This document shows, one piece after another, positions 24,019 to 33,268 of a DNA stretch of 64,000 nucleotides (positions within the stretch are counted from its first letter, which is position 1; every line of letters starts with the position of its first letter). The notes under the pieces were generated by a model. It saw nothing but the letters and a program-made list of their open reading frames with translations. It did not search any database and was not told the DNA's origin. Origin of the DNA: Acidovorax sp. HDW3 (GTDB lineage Bacteria; Pseudomonadota; Gammaproteobacteria; Burkholderiales; Burkholderiaceae_C); the NCBI RefSeq assembly GCF_011303755.1, contig NZ_CP049885.1:1470001-1534000 (forward strand). Direction: 5' to 3'. The translations under genes were made by a program, and so were the position numbers.

Positions 24019-24351
24019 GGGCTACCCCCGCCGGGATACTCCACAGTGCCGACGCCCGCTGCAGCCAGGGCGCACGCCCCCCGCGCAGCGCCAGCAAATA
24101 GGTGCAAGTTGTTGATTTCACGGTGTTTTTTGCTGAGCGTTTTTTCATCAATCTGTCCAAAGCCTGATTTGGCGCGGCTTTGCGGGCTCTATCCCTACAG
24201 TCATCCACAAAGTTATCCACAGGTTCTGTGGGTTCTGCTGCGGCGCTGGCCCCGGTCTGCAACCGTCTGCAACCGTGGCTGCCGCCAGGGCGCCGGGGCA
24301 GCGTGCTGGGCGATAATCGCCCGTTGCCCTCATTCGTGCGGAGAGAGAATT
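24019..24351. other. 333-base intergenic region with two DnaA-box-like sites and a tandem 10-mer
   Basis: No gene is apparent between the divergent xseA and exbB. TCATCCACA (24201-24209) and the consensus DnaA box TTATCCACA (24213-24221) lie 12 bases apart. GTCTGCAACC is repeated in tandem at 24255-24274. The region presumably holds both promoters; DnaA or nucleoid binding is possible but unproven. Confidence 0.45.
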
Positions 24352-24975
24352 TTGCTGTCGATCATACAAGCCGCAGGCTGGCCGATTTGGCCCCTGGTTG
24401 CCTGCTCCGTCCTGGCGCTGGCGCTCGTCGCCGAGCGTTTTCTGGCCCTGAAAACGGCGCGCGTTGCGCCCCCGAAACTGCTCGACGAGGCCATTGCCGT
24501 CTCCAGCAAGGGCCTGCCCACGCCCGACACCGTGAACCAGCTGGCGCAGAACTCGGCCCTGGGCGAGGTGCTTGCCAGCGGCCTGCGCGCCCTCATCGCC
24601 CAGCCGCAAAGCTCCGAGGCTGAGCTGCGCGCCGCCATGGAGAGCGCCGGGCGCAGCGTGGCGCACCGCCTGGAAAAATACCTCAACGCCCTGGCCACCA
24701 TCGCCTCGGCGGCGCCGCTGCTGGGCCTTTTGGGCACCGTCATCGGCATGATCGAAATTTTTGGTTCGCAAGGCGGCACCAGCACCGGCGGCAACCCGGC
24801 GCAGCTCGCGCACGGCATTTCCGTGGCGCTCTACAACACCGCCTTCGGTCTGATCGTCGCCATCCCGGCGCTGATCTTCTGGCGCTACTTCCGCAGCCGC
24901 GTCGATGAGTACCTGCTGACACTCGAACTCGCCGCCGAGCAGTTCGTGCGCCACCTGGGCCGCGTGCGCAAGTAA
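24352..24975 (+). CDS. ExbB/TolQ/MotA-family proton channel protein
   Basis: From a TTG start (24352) behind GCGGAGAGAG the protein has 207 residues and three membrane helices. The family block is near residues 110-190: ASAAPLLGLLGTVIGMI and LYNTAFGLIVAIPALIFW. With the ExbD/TolR-like protein 16 bases downstream it would form a proton-driven energiser of the inner membrane. It is linked to lpxK, not to tonB; a separate tonB-exbB-exbD set lies at 61.9 kb. This copy might serve TolA-like or other partners; the partner is not encoded here. Confidence 0.9.
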   Translation: MLSIIQAAGWPIWPLVACSVLALALVAERFLALKTARVAPPKLLDEAIAVSSKGLPTPDTVNQLAQNSALGEVLASGLRALIAQPQSSEAELRAAMESAGRSVAHRLEKYLNALATIASAAPLLGLLGTVIGMIEIFGSQGGTSTGGNPAQLAHGISVALYNTAFGLIVAIPALIFWRYFRSRVDEYLLTLELAAEQFVRHLGRVRK

Positions 24976-24991
24976 AAGGCCCGGCCCCGCC

Positions 24992-25417
24992 ATGAACTTT
25001 CGCCCCCGCACCAAGGAAGAGCCGGAGATCAACCTGATCCCCTTCATCGACGTGCTGCTGGTGATCCTCATCTTCCTGATGCTGACCACCACCTACAGCA
25101 AGTTCACCGAGCTGCAGCTGACCCTGCCCGTGGCCGACGCCGAGCAGCAGCGCGACTATCCCAAGGAAGTCATCGTCGCCGTCGCCGCCGATGGCCGCTA
25201 CGCCGTCAACAAGGCCGGCGTCGAGGGCAAGGGCGTGGACGCCATCGCCCAGGCGCTGCAGCAGGCCGGCAAGGCCGGCAGCGGCTCGGTGGTCATCATC
25301 AGCGCCGACGCCATGGCGCCGCACCAGTCCGTCATCACGGTGATGGAGGCCGCGCGCCGCGTCGGCCTGACGCAAATCACCTTCGCCACCCAATCCGCCG
25401 CCAGCGCGGGCCGCTGA
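24992..25417 (+). CDS. ExbD/TolR-family biopolymer transport protein
   Basis: The 141-residue protein has one N-terminal membrane helix (NLIPFIDVLLVILIFLML) with the conserved aspartate of ExbD/TolR (IDVLLV), and a periplasmic domain of about 100 residues. It pairs with the ExbB-like protein upstream. Downstream lpxK follows after 11 bases, an arrangement common in proteobacteria. Confidence 0.92.
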   Translation: MNFRPRTKEEPEINLIPFIDVLLVILIFLMLTTTYSKFTELQLTLPVADAEQQRDYPKEVIVAVAADGRYAVNKAGVEGKGVDAIAQALQQAGKAGSGSVVIISADAMAPHQSVITVMEAARRVGLTQITFATQSAASAGR

Positions 25418-25428
25418 TTTTTCGCCCC

Positions 25429-26418
25429 ATGCCCGCGTCCGATCGCCTGCGCCGCGCCTGGCGCCAGCGCGGGCCGCTGGCACTGGCGCTGTGGCCGCTG
25501 GCCCAGCTCTACGGCGCGCTGGTGCGCCTGCGCGGCGCGCTCTACCAGCGCGGCTGGCTGCGCACGCAGCGGGTGGACGTGCCCGTCATCGTCGTCGGCA
25601 ACGTGATTGCTGGCGGCGCCGGCAAAACCCCGGTCACCCTGGCCATCGTCGAACACCTGCGCGCACGCGGCTGGCACCCGGGCGTGATCTCGCGCGGCTA
25701 CGGGCGCCAGGGCCGCGATTGCCGCCCGGCCCGGCCCGACAGCCTGGCCAGCGAAGTCGGCGACGAGCCGGCGCTGATCGCCCGGCGCAGCGGCGTGCCG
25801 GTGTACGTCGCGCCCACGCGCTACCAGGCGGCCTGCGCGCTGCGCGCGGCGCACCCCGAGATCAACATCCTGGTGTGCGACGACGGCCTGCAGCACCTGG
25901 CGCTCGCGCGCGACGTCGAAATTTGCGTGTTCAACGACGAGGGCCTGGGCAACGGCTGGCTGCTGCCCGCCGGCCCGCTGCGCGAACCCTGGCCGCGCCG
26001 CGTCAGCGCCCTGCTCTACAGCGGCGCCCAGCCCCCGCCCGGCAGCAGCGCCCCCGCCTTTGCCCTGCAGCGGCGCCTGGCGCCCTGCGCCTACGACGCC
26101 CAGGGCCAGCGCTGGCCGCTGCAGGCGCTGCGCGGCCAGCCGCTGCAGGCCCTGGCGGCCGTGGCGCGGCCGGAGGAATTCTTTGCCATGCTGCGCGCCC
26201 AGGGGCTGCAGCTGGCGCACACCCAGGCGCTGCCCGATCACTATGATTTTGATAGCTGGCAGCGCGCTCCAGATAAGCCCTACACCCTGATTTGCACCGA
26301 AAAAGACGCCGTTAAACTCTGGCTGAGCGAACCCCAGGCGCTGGCCGTGGGGCTGGAGCTGGTGTTGCCCGAGGGCTTTTGGACGCTGCTCGACGCCTCG
26401 CTATCATCCCCTCCTTGA
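25429..26418 (+). CDS. lpxK: Tetraacyldisaccharide 4'-kinase
   Basis: The 329-residue inner-membrane kinase phosphorylates the lipid A disaccharide at the 4' position. The P-loop variant GNVIAGGAGKTPVT lies near residue 58, followed by GVISRGYGR, VGDEPALIA and CDDGLQHLALARD, all diagnostic of LpxK. A partial dispersed repeat (26241-26281) is translated near residues 272-285 close to the C-terminus. It belongs to the exbB-exbD-lpxK-Trm112-kdsB-adk plus-strand series. Confidence 0.95.
   Translation: MPASDRLRRAWRQRGPLALALWPLAQLYGALVRLRGALYQRGWLRTQRVDVPVIVVGNVIAGGAGKTPVTLAIVEHLRARGWHPGVISRGYGRQGRDCRPARPDSLASEVGDEPALIARRSGVPVYVAPTRYQAACALRAAHPEINILVCDDGLQHLALARDVEICVFNDEGLGNGWLLPAGPLREPWPRRVSALLYSGAQPPPGSSAPAFALQRRLAPCAYDAQGQRWPLQALRGQPLQALAAVARPEEFFAMLRAQGLQLAHTQALPDHYDFDSWQRAPDKPYTLICTEKDAVKLWLSEPQALAVGLELVLPEGFWTLLDASLSSPP
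26241..26281 (+). repeat. Partial dispersed repeat inside lpxK
   Basis: ATTTTGATAGCTGGCAGCGCG with a trailing AGATAAGCCC matches the first arm and part of the second. It is read in frame as FDSWQRAPDKP. Confidence 0.55.
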
Positions 26419-26436
26419 TTTTTTGCCCAAGCCGCC

Positions 26437-28159
<1,723 letters not shown>

Positions 28160-28179
28160 AACCCCATCGCTCAATGCCC

Positions 28180-28216
28180 ACCCGCCCCCGGCCCCATGCC
28201 AGCGGCGGGTTTTTTA
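28180..28216 (+). terminator. Rho-independent terminator of adk
   Basis: CCCGCC / GGCGGG with a 17-base loop, followed by seven Ts. The T-run ends one or two bases before the left terminal repeat of the island. Confidence 0.8.
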
Positions 28217-28217
28217 T

Positions 28218-28234
28218 CCTAAATCCGGCAGTTG
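28218..28234 (+). repeat. Left 17-bp terminal inverted repeat
   Basis: CCTAAATCCGGCAGTTG; its exact reverse complement lies at 29598-29614. Confidence 0.85.
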
Positions 28235-28259
28235 GATGCGCCCGTCAGTGCTGTGTTAG

Positions 28260-28577
28260 TTAGTCCCGCAGAGAAGCCGCTTTATTCAGCCCATGCTTTT
28301 TCAAACGGCATTCAGTTTCTCAGGCGTTATTCAGCGCCTTGCTGGCCGTTTCTCCGGGCTTCGCCTGCGGGCAGTTTGCCTATTTCAAGCCTTTTGGGCC
28401 CTGGCCCTTGCGCAGCAAGCGCAAGCAGCTATCATTTTGCAAGCGTTCCGCTGCCTCGGTGGCGCTGTGCTTTTGCGCAGTTCGCGCCCGTCGTCAAGTT
28501 GGGGCTTCCCGTTTTGGCCTCCGGGTCTAACTTTTCATCGCAGCCGACCGGCTACGCCGTCGGCTGAATTCAGGGCG
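28260..28577 (+). other. Putative first cassette, no convincing gene
   Basis: A core-like GTTAGTC (28259-28265) precedes this 318-base segment, which ends in the first attC site and is followed by an identical GTTAGTC (28577-28583). Short open frames exist, but none has a credible ribosome site or recognisable product. A minus-strand copy of the dispersed repeat (28414-28439) lies within it. This looks like an ORF-less or decayed cassette. Confidence 0.45.
28414..28439 (-). repeat. Dispersed repeat fragment inside the island
   Basis: Minus-strand AAAATGATAGCTGCTTGCGCTTGC matches the first arm of the family. Confidence 0.6.
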
Positions 28578-28583
28578 TTAGTC
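28525..28583 (+). repeat. Integron attC-type recombination site 1
   Basis: The 59-base site starts with GTCTAAC (R'' box) and ends with GTTAGTC (R' box), which are complementary except for one base. Inside, CAGCCGAC and GTCGGCTG form a perfect 8-bp stem around a 10-base loop. This is the classical 59-base-element layout. The 72-base block 28506-28577 recurs at 29347-29418 with one mismatch. Confidence 0.8.
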
Positions 28584-28609
28584 GTCACTTGGTTCACTCA
28601 GGAATATCC

Positions 28610-29302
28610 ATGAAGATCATTGGTCTTATCGGTGGTATGAGTTGGGAGTCAACGATTCCTTACTATCGTCAAATTAACGAAATAGTGAAGGAACGTCTCG
28701 GTGGATTGCACTCTGCAAAACTCATCCTTTATTCGGTTGATTTTGATGAGATTGAGCGACTTCAGCATTGCGGTAACTGGGAAGCAGCAGGGGCTGTCTT
28801 GGCAGGCGCTGCTCGCGCACTAGAAGCGGCAGGGGCATCTTTTTTAGTATTGTGCACAAATACAATGCACAAAGTAACACCCCATATTGAAGCGGCAGTC
28901 ACTATCCCACTACTCCATATTGCAGATCCAACAGCCACTGAAATTAAACGAGCTGGTTATTCGACTATTGGTTTGCTTGGTACGCGGTTTACAATGGAAC
29001 AGCCATTTTATCGCGACCGTTTAAGTACAACTCATAACCTTCGCGTCATCGTTCCTGAACAAAATGATCGCGAAATAATTCATCGCATCATTTACGAAGA
29101 ATTATGTTTAGGAATTATCAAATCAGAATCTCGCAATGAATATCAAAGAATCATCAAAATCCTTGCATCAAAAGGTGCAGAGGCCATCATTCTTGGATGT
29201 ACTGAAATATCACTACTCATCAATCAGCAAGATACAGTGATTCCATTATTCGACACCACTGCCATTCATGCCAAGGCCGCCGCACAGGAAGCTATAAATT
29301 AG
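28610..29302 (+). CDS. Aspartate/glutamate racemase family protein in an AT-rich cassette
   Basis: The 230-residue protein starts at the ATG behind AGGAAT. It has the two cysteine regions of the Asp/Glu racemase superfamily, LCTNTMHK near residue 83 and LGCTEIS near residue 196, and the N-terminal IGGMSWESTIPYYR of YgeA-type enzymes. It would interconvert L- and D-amino acids such as aspartate without a cofactor. Base composition and codon use (many A/T-ending codons) contrast sharply with all neighbours, a sign of transfer. It lies between two attC-type sites and is transcribed in the direction expected of a cassette. The exact substrate is uncertain. Confidence 0.9.
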   Translation: MKIIGLIGGMSWESTIPYYRQINEIVKERLGGLHSAKLILYSVDFDEIERLQHCGNWEAAGAVLAGAARALEAAGASFLVLCTNTMHKVTPHIEAAVTIPLLHIADPTATEIKRAGYSTIGLLGTRFTMEQPFYRDRLSTTHNLRVIVPEQNDREIIHRIIYEELCLGIIKSESRNEYQRIIKILASKGAEAIILGCTEISLLINQQDTVIPLFDTTAIHAKAAAQEAIN

Positions 29303-29346
29303 AGATATTTTATTTTCTCAGTTCATACCTATCATAAATCTGGAGT

Positions 29347-29418
29347 TTCCCGTTTTTGCCTCCGGGTCTAACTTTTCATCGCAGCCGACCGGCTACGCCG
29401 TCGGCTGAATTCAGGGCG
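29347..29418 (+). repeat. Integron attC-type site 2, with altered terminal core
   Basis: This copy is 71/72 identical to 28506-28577, with R'' GTCTAAC at 29366-29372 and the same 8-bp stem. After the final G (29418), ATGGGC replaces TTAGTC, so the right core site is not intact. It would close an 841-base racemase cassette (28578-29418). Confidence 0.78.
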
Positions 29419-29597
29419 ATGGGCGTGCCAGGCAAGGCGAGAGGACGCCGCGCACTCCTGTGCGCAAGGACGAGCAACGCAGCATGGCGCGGCCAGCACG
29501 GTGCTGGCGGGTGCATAGCGCTCTCACCCAATAGGTGAACGCTACCGGAGCCAAAAATATCAAAGCCCATAAGATGTTATTGAGGGTTGCAAGCGAT
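29419..29597. other. Non-coding right part of the island
   Basis: This 179-base stretch between the second attC-type site and the right terminal repeat shows no gene. It includes a small hairpin (CCAGCACGGTGCTGG) and an AT-rich end. Its origin is not recognised. Confidence 0.5.
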
Positions 29598-29614
29598 CAA
29601 CTGCCGGATTTAGG
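29598..29614 (-). repeat. Right 17-bp terminal inverted repeat
   Basis: CAACTGCCGGATTTAGG is the exact reverse complement of the left end at 28218-28234. Confidence 0.85.
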
Positions 29615-29619
29615 GTTAT

Positions 29620-30570
29620 TTATGCCCCCAGCAGCTGCAGCTGCAGCGCAATGCGCGCCTTCACCGGGCTCAGGCCCGGGGTGCTGGGAAATGGATCGTC
29701 GGCCTGCACCAGCAGCTGCCCCAGGGAACAGCGCGTGGCCACACGCACCGCCACGCCGGCGCGCTGCGCCCGCTCCAGCGCCGCGTGCAGGGCGCGGTGC
29801 AGCGTACCGTTACCCGTGGCAGCAACAACGATGCCCTGCGTGCCATCGGCCACCAGGGCATCAACGATGCGGCCATCGGCCCCGGCGTGGCTCAGCACGA
29901 TCTCCACGCGCGGCGCAGCCCCGGCGTCCACTATCTTTTTAATAGCTGCTGGCGCTGGATTGACAAGCGCTAGCGGCCTGTTATGCCTCCAGCGCAGCAC
30001 CCCCTCTTCGACCCAGCCCAAGGGGCCATCGTCGCCCGAGCTGAAGGCGTCGATCCGGTACGGGTGCACCTTGCTCACGGCCTGCGCGCCGTGCACGCTG
30101 CCCGCAGCCACCACCAGCACGCCCTGCACCCCGGCGCTGGCGGCCACGGCCAGCGCGTCGCGCAGGTTTTGCGGCCCATCGGGCGCGAGCGCCGTCGCCG
30201 GGCGCATGGCGCAGGTCAGCACCACGGGCTTGCGCGCTGCCAGCACGCTGTGCAAAAACCAGGCCGTTTCCTCCAGCGTATCGGTGCCGTGGGTGATGAC
30301 GATGGCGCGCACCTGGCTGTTCACCAGCAGCTGCGTGCAGCGCTGCGCCAGGGCGCGCCAGACGGCCCAATCCATGTCCTTGCTATCGACCTGGGCCAGC
30401 TGCTCCATCGCCAGCGGGCCACGCGCGGCCTGCTCCAGCCCCGGCACGGCAGCGAGCAGGGCCTGCACCGACAGCTGCGCCGCCCGGTAGCCCAGGCCCG
30501 CCCCGGGCTGCAGCGCCGTACCGGCAATGGTGCCGCCCGTGCCCAGCACGACGATTTTTCCTGCGCTCAC
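29620..30570 (-). CDS. L-asparaginase family protein
   Basis: The 316-residue protein hydrolyses asparagine to aspartate and ammonia by family knowledge. The first catalytic threonine lies in VLGTGGTIAGT at residues 8-18 and the second in ITHGTDTLEETAWFL near residue 92. No signal peptide is seen, so it is probably cytoplasmic. A GTG start is used, 18 bases from the LexA box it shares with divergent lexA. A dispersed repeat is translated in frame around residues 195-213 (LALVNPAPAAIKKIVDAG). The island ends 5 bases beyond its stop codon. Confidence 0.92.
   Translation of the reverse strand: MSAGKIVVLGTGGTIAGTALQPGAGLGYRAAQLSVQALLAAVPGLEQAARGPLAMEQLAQVDSKDMDWAVWRALAQRCTQLLVNSQVRAIVITHGTDTLEETAWFLHSVLAARKPVVLTCAMRPATALAPDGPQNLRDALAVAASAGVQGVLVVAAGSVHGAQAVSKVHPYRIDAFSSGDDGPLGWVEEGVLRWRHNRPLALVNPAPAAIKKIVDAGAAPRVEIVLSHAGADGRIVDALVADGTQGIVVAATGNGTLHRALHAALERAQRAGVAVRVATRCSLGQLLVQADDPFPSTPGLSPVKARIALQLQLLGA
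29930..29987 (+). repeat. Dispersed repeat translated inside the asparaginase gene
   Basis: TTTTTAATAGCTGCTGGCGCTGG, spacer, ACAAGCGCTAGCGGCCTG is a near-complete copy of the family, read in frame on the opposite strand. Confidence 0.85.
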
Positions 30571-30587
30571 TTGCCCACCCCTTGAAA

Positions 30588-30603
30588 CTGTTTAAAAATA
30601 CAG
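30588..30603. promoter_or_regulatory. LexA (SOS) box
   Basis: CTGTTTAAAAATACAG matches CTGT-N8-ACAG exactly, with an AT-rich spacer. It lies 46 bases before the lexA ATG, as expected for autoregulation, and 18 bases before the divergent asparaginase start, so it could also affect that gene. Confidence 0.92.
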
Positions 30604-30648
30604 ATACTGAAATAAAACCCAGGTCACCCCTGCACAGGAGCCGCCCGA

Positions 30649-31323
30649 ATGCACGACCAGCCCAAACTCACCGCCCGCCAGCAGCAGGTGCTCGATTTGA
30701 TCCAAACCGCCATCGCCCACACCGGCGCCCCGCCCACGCGCGCCGAAATCGCGGCCGAACTCGGCTTCAAGTCGGCCAACGCCGCCGAAGAACACCTGCA
30801 GGCGCTGGCGCGCAAAGGCGTGATCGAGCTGGTCAGCGGCACCTCGCGCGGCATCCGCCTGTGCAGCGAAGCGGTGCGCAGCATCAACGCCCTGCGCGGC
30901 ACCCAGTTCAGCCTGCCCATTGCCGGCCTGCAGCAGCTCACGCTGCCCCTCATAGGCCGCGTTGCCGCCGGCGCGCCGATTCTCGCGCAGGAACATGTCG
31001 ATCAAACCTACTGCGTCGAAAGCAGCCTGTTTGCGCACAAGCCCGACTACCTGCTCAAGGTGCGCGGCATGTCGATGCGCGATATCGGCATCATGGATGG
31101 CGACCTGCTGGCCGTGCAATCCACGCACGAGGCGCGCAACGGCCAGATCGTCGTTGCCCGCCTGGGCGATGAGGTCACCGTCAAGCGCCTGCGCCGCACC
31201 GCCCAAGGCGTGGAGCTGCTGCCCGAGAACCCGGACTACCCCGTCATCCACGTCGGCCCTGGCGAGCCCTTCGCCATCGAGGGCCTGGCCGTGGGCCTGA
31301 TCCGCAACACCTTGCTCAGCTGA
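30649..31323 (+). CDS. lexA: LexA repressor, SOS regulator
   Basis: The 224-residue repressor has an N-terminal winged helix ([20 protein letters not shown], residues about 30-49) and a C-terminal self-cleaving peptidase. The scissile bond is Ala107-Gly108 (VAAGAPI), with nucleophile Ser142 (GMSMRDIG) and general base Lys179 (EVTVKRL). On RecA-ssDNA binding it cleaves itself and derepresses DNA-repair genes. A perfect LexA box lies upstream. Confidence 0.97.
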   Translation: MHDQPKLTARQQQVLDLIQTAIAHTGAPPTRAEIAAELGFKSANAAEEHLQALARKGVIELVSGTSRGIRLCSEAVRSINALRGTQFSLPIAGLQQLTLPLIGRVAAGAPILAQEHVDQTYCVESSLFAHKPDYLLKVRGMSMRDIGIMDGDLLAVQSTHEARNGQIVVARLGDEVTVKRLRRTAQGVELLPENPDYPVIHVGPGEPFAIEGLAVGLIRNTLLS

Positions 31324-31360
31324 TACCGTTGGTTGCAGTGCCGCAAGGCACAATGGTGGG

Positions 31361-32368
31361 ATGAACATTGTCATTCTTGACGATTACCAGGACGCCGTCC
31401 GCAAGCTGCACTGCGCCACGCGCCTCGATCCCTACACCGCCAAGGTCTACACCAACACCGTCAAGGGGCTGGGCCAGCTCTCGGTGCGCCTGCGCGATGC
31501 CGACATCATCGTCCTCATCCGCGAGCGCACGCACATCACGCGCCAGCTGGTAGAAAAGCTGCCCCGGCTCAAGCTCATTGCGCAAACGGGCCGTGTCGGG
31601 GGCCACATCGACGTCAACGCCTGCACCGAGCGCGGCGTGGCCGTGGCCGAGGGCGTGGGCTCGCCCGTGGCGCCAGCGGAGCTGACCTGGGCCCTCATCA
31701 TGGCCGCCATGCGCCGCCTGCCGCAGTACATCGCCAACCTCAAGCACGGCGCCTGGCAGCAATCGGGGCTGCGCTCTGCCTCCATGCCGCCCAATTTCAG
31801 CCTGGGCCATGTGCTGCGCGGCAAAACGCTGGGCATCTGGGGCTATGGCCGCGTGGGCCAGCTGGTGGCGGGCTATGGCCGCGCCTTTGGCATGAACGTG
31901 CGCATCTGGGGGCGTGAAGCTTCGCGCGCCCAGGCCCTGGCCGATGGCTACCAGGTGGCCAACTCGCGCGAAGAATTTTTTGCCCAAAGCGACGTGCTCT
32001 CGCTGCACATGCGCCTCAATGAGGACACGCAAGGGGTCATCAAGCTGCAGGATTTGTCGCTCATGAAGCCGACGGCACTGCTGGTCAACACCGCCCGCGC
32101 CGAGCTGATAGAAACCGACGCCCTGATCGCCGCCCTGAACCGGGGCCGCCCCGGCATGGCGGCCCTGGACGTGTTCGACACCGAACCCATCTTGCAGGGC
32201 CACGCCCTGCTGCGGCTGGAAAACTGCATCTGCACGCCGCACATCGGCCTGGTGGAGCAAGACAGCTACGAGCTGTATTTCGGCTCGGCCTTTGACAACG
32301 TCGTCAACTTCATTCGGGGCACGCCGACGAACATCGTCAACCCCGGGGCGCTGCAGGTGCGGCGCTAA
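31361..32368 (+). CDS. D-2-hydroxyacid dehydrogenase family protein
   Basis: The 335-residue NAD(P)-dependent oxidoreductase has the Rossmann motif LGIWGYGRVGQLVAGYGRA near residue 160. The catalytic set is present: Arg in LVNTARAELIE, Glu in FDTEPIL and His in CTPHIGLVEQ. The substrate cannot be assigned. It lies 37 bases downstream of lexA on the same strand but shows no link to SOS functions. Confidence 0.92.
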   Translation: MNIVILDDYQDAVRKLHCATRLDPYTAKVYTNTVKGLGQLSVRLRDADIIVLIRERTHITRQLVEKLPRLKLIAQTGRVGGHIDVNACTERGVAVAEGVGSPVAPAELTWALIMAAMRRLPQYIANLKHGAWQQSGLRSASMPPNFSLGHVLRGKTLGIWGYGRVGQLVAGYGRAFGMNVRIWGREASRAQALADGYQVANSREEFFAQSDVLSLHMRLNEDTQGVIKLQDLSLMKPTALLVNTARAELIETDALIAALNRGRPGMAALDVFDTEPILQGHALLRLENCICTPHIGLVEQDSYELYFGSAFDNVVNFIRGTPTNIVNPGALQVRR

Positions 32369-32395
32369 AGCGCGCAGCGCCACCCAAGCGCCCAG

Positions 32396-32815
32396 CTACG
32401 GCTCCTGCAGCTCCTGCGCCACGGCCTCATAGACGGCCTGGCGCACCACGGTTTCCACTTCCTGGCGCACGCGCTGCACCATGGTACGCGTCTGCTCCTG
32501 CACGACGATGGCGATGGCTTCGCGCAGACGCTGGTCGAGCACCAAATCCACGCGCTGCAACACCCGGTGCACCAGGTCTTCCTCCAGCCCCTCGGGCACG
32601 GCCGGCGCCGGGCTGGTCAGCAGCAAATCGGGCAGCAGCACGGCTGGCGGCGGCGCTGCAGGCTCGGGCGCCCACACTGGCGGCGCTACAGGCGCTACGG
32701 GCGCTGGAGGCACCACCGGGGGCAGCGGCTGCGACAGCTCAGTGGCGGTATGCGTCACCACCTCCGTCAAGGTGGGCACAAAACGCGGCGGGGTGCGGGG
32801 GGGCGGCTGGGTCAT
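32396..32815 (-). CDS. Hypothetical proline-rich protein with C-terminal helical domain
   Basis: The 139-residue product has a Pro/Ala/Val-rich first half (residues 1-75, e.g. PPVVPPAPVAPVAPP) and a second half predicted to be one long amphipathic helix (LVHRVLQRVDLVLDQRLRE onward). It starts 3 bases after the holC stop and is probably the last gene of the pepA-holC operon. The family is not recognised with certainty; a role near the polymerase III chi subunit would be guesswork. Confidence 0.72.
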   Translation of the reverse strand: MTQPPPRTPPRFVPTLTEVVTHTATELSQPLPPVVPPAPVAPVAPPVWAPEPAAPPPAVLLPDLLLTSPAPAVPEGLEEDLVHRVLQRVDLVLDQRLREAIAIVVQEQTRTMVQRVRQEVETVVRQAVYEAVAQELQEP

Positions 32816-32818
32816 GGA

Positions 32819-33268
32819 TCAAGAGCCTTGCAGCACCAGGTCATGGCGAATGAGGCCATAGCCCTGCGCCTGGTAGTCGCGCCAGCGCTGGCGCGCCTGT
32901 TGGCGGTCGGACATATCGTGGGCACTGACGACTTCGATCACGCGGGCAAAGCGTTCAAAGCCGCTGGGAATGCCAGCCCCGAGGTTGAGCAGCATCTCCT
33001 GGTGCGGCGCATCGTCGGTGCGGCTGGCCAGCACAATGGGCGAGAGGCGCCACAGATCAGCGTCGCAGCCCTCGACCGCATGGGCGACGAAGTCCTGCGG
33101 CCGCATATGCCACATCAGCTCATCGAGCGGCGCCAGCAGCTCTGGCGGCGCCAGCACCACCAGGCGGGATTCGCGCTGCAACGCCTTGCGCGCAAAACGG
33201 CAGGCGTAGGCGAGCTTGTCGGGGGCGTTGAAGTGAAACGCGATCTCTGGCACGGCGCCCTCGCTCAC
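32819..33268 (-). CDS. holC: DNA polymerase III chi subunit
   Basis: The 149-residue protein resembles HolC throughout: [22 protein letters not shown] at the start, LWHM-like [16 protein letters not shown] near residue 50, and [20 protein letters not shown] near residue 100. Chi connects the clamp-loader complex to SSB. The GTG start overlaps the pepA stop (GTGA). The pepA-holC order matches that in many proteobacteria. Confidence 0.93.
   Translation of the reverse strand: MSEGAVPEIAFHFNAPDKLAYACRFARKALQRESRLVVLAPPELLAPLDELMWHMRPQDFVAHAVEGCDADLWRLSPIVLASRTDDAPHQEMLLNLGAGIPSGFERFARVIEVVSAHDMSDRQQARQRWRDYQAQGYGLIRHDLVLQGS

Larger units (their letters stand above)
28218..29614. mobile_element. 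Island bounded by 17-bp inverted repeats, carrying attC-type sites and a racemase cassette
   Basis: CCTAAATCCGGCAGTTG at 28218-28234 is exactly inverted at 29598-29614. The 1.4-kb segment begins at the T-run of the adk terminator and ends 5 bases before the asparaginase stop codon. The flanking pentamers are TTTAT and GTTAT, close to but not an exact target duplication. No transposase or integrase gene is inside. The interior is AT-richer than the neighbours and holds two attC-like sites, so it looks like an integron cassette fragment mobilised or captured within a non-autonomous transposable element. Confidence 0.7.

Noticed and set aside
24201-24221. DnaA boxes as a replication origin
   Set aside because: Only two boxes, no AT-rich unwinding element, and no dnaA, dnaN, gidA or parAB genes nearby.
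28591-28609. TTG at 28589 as the racemase start
   Set aside because: It overlaps the ribosome-binding region of the ATG at 28610, whose product begins MKIIGLIGGMSWES as expected for the family.
28293-28613. Open frame across the first putative cassette (begins MLFQTAFSFSGV)
   Set aside because: No clear ribosome site, it reads through the attC stem and the dispersed repeat, and overlaps the racemase start. Kept only as a possible decayed cassette.
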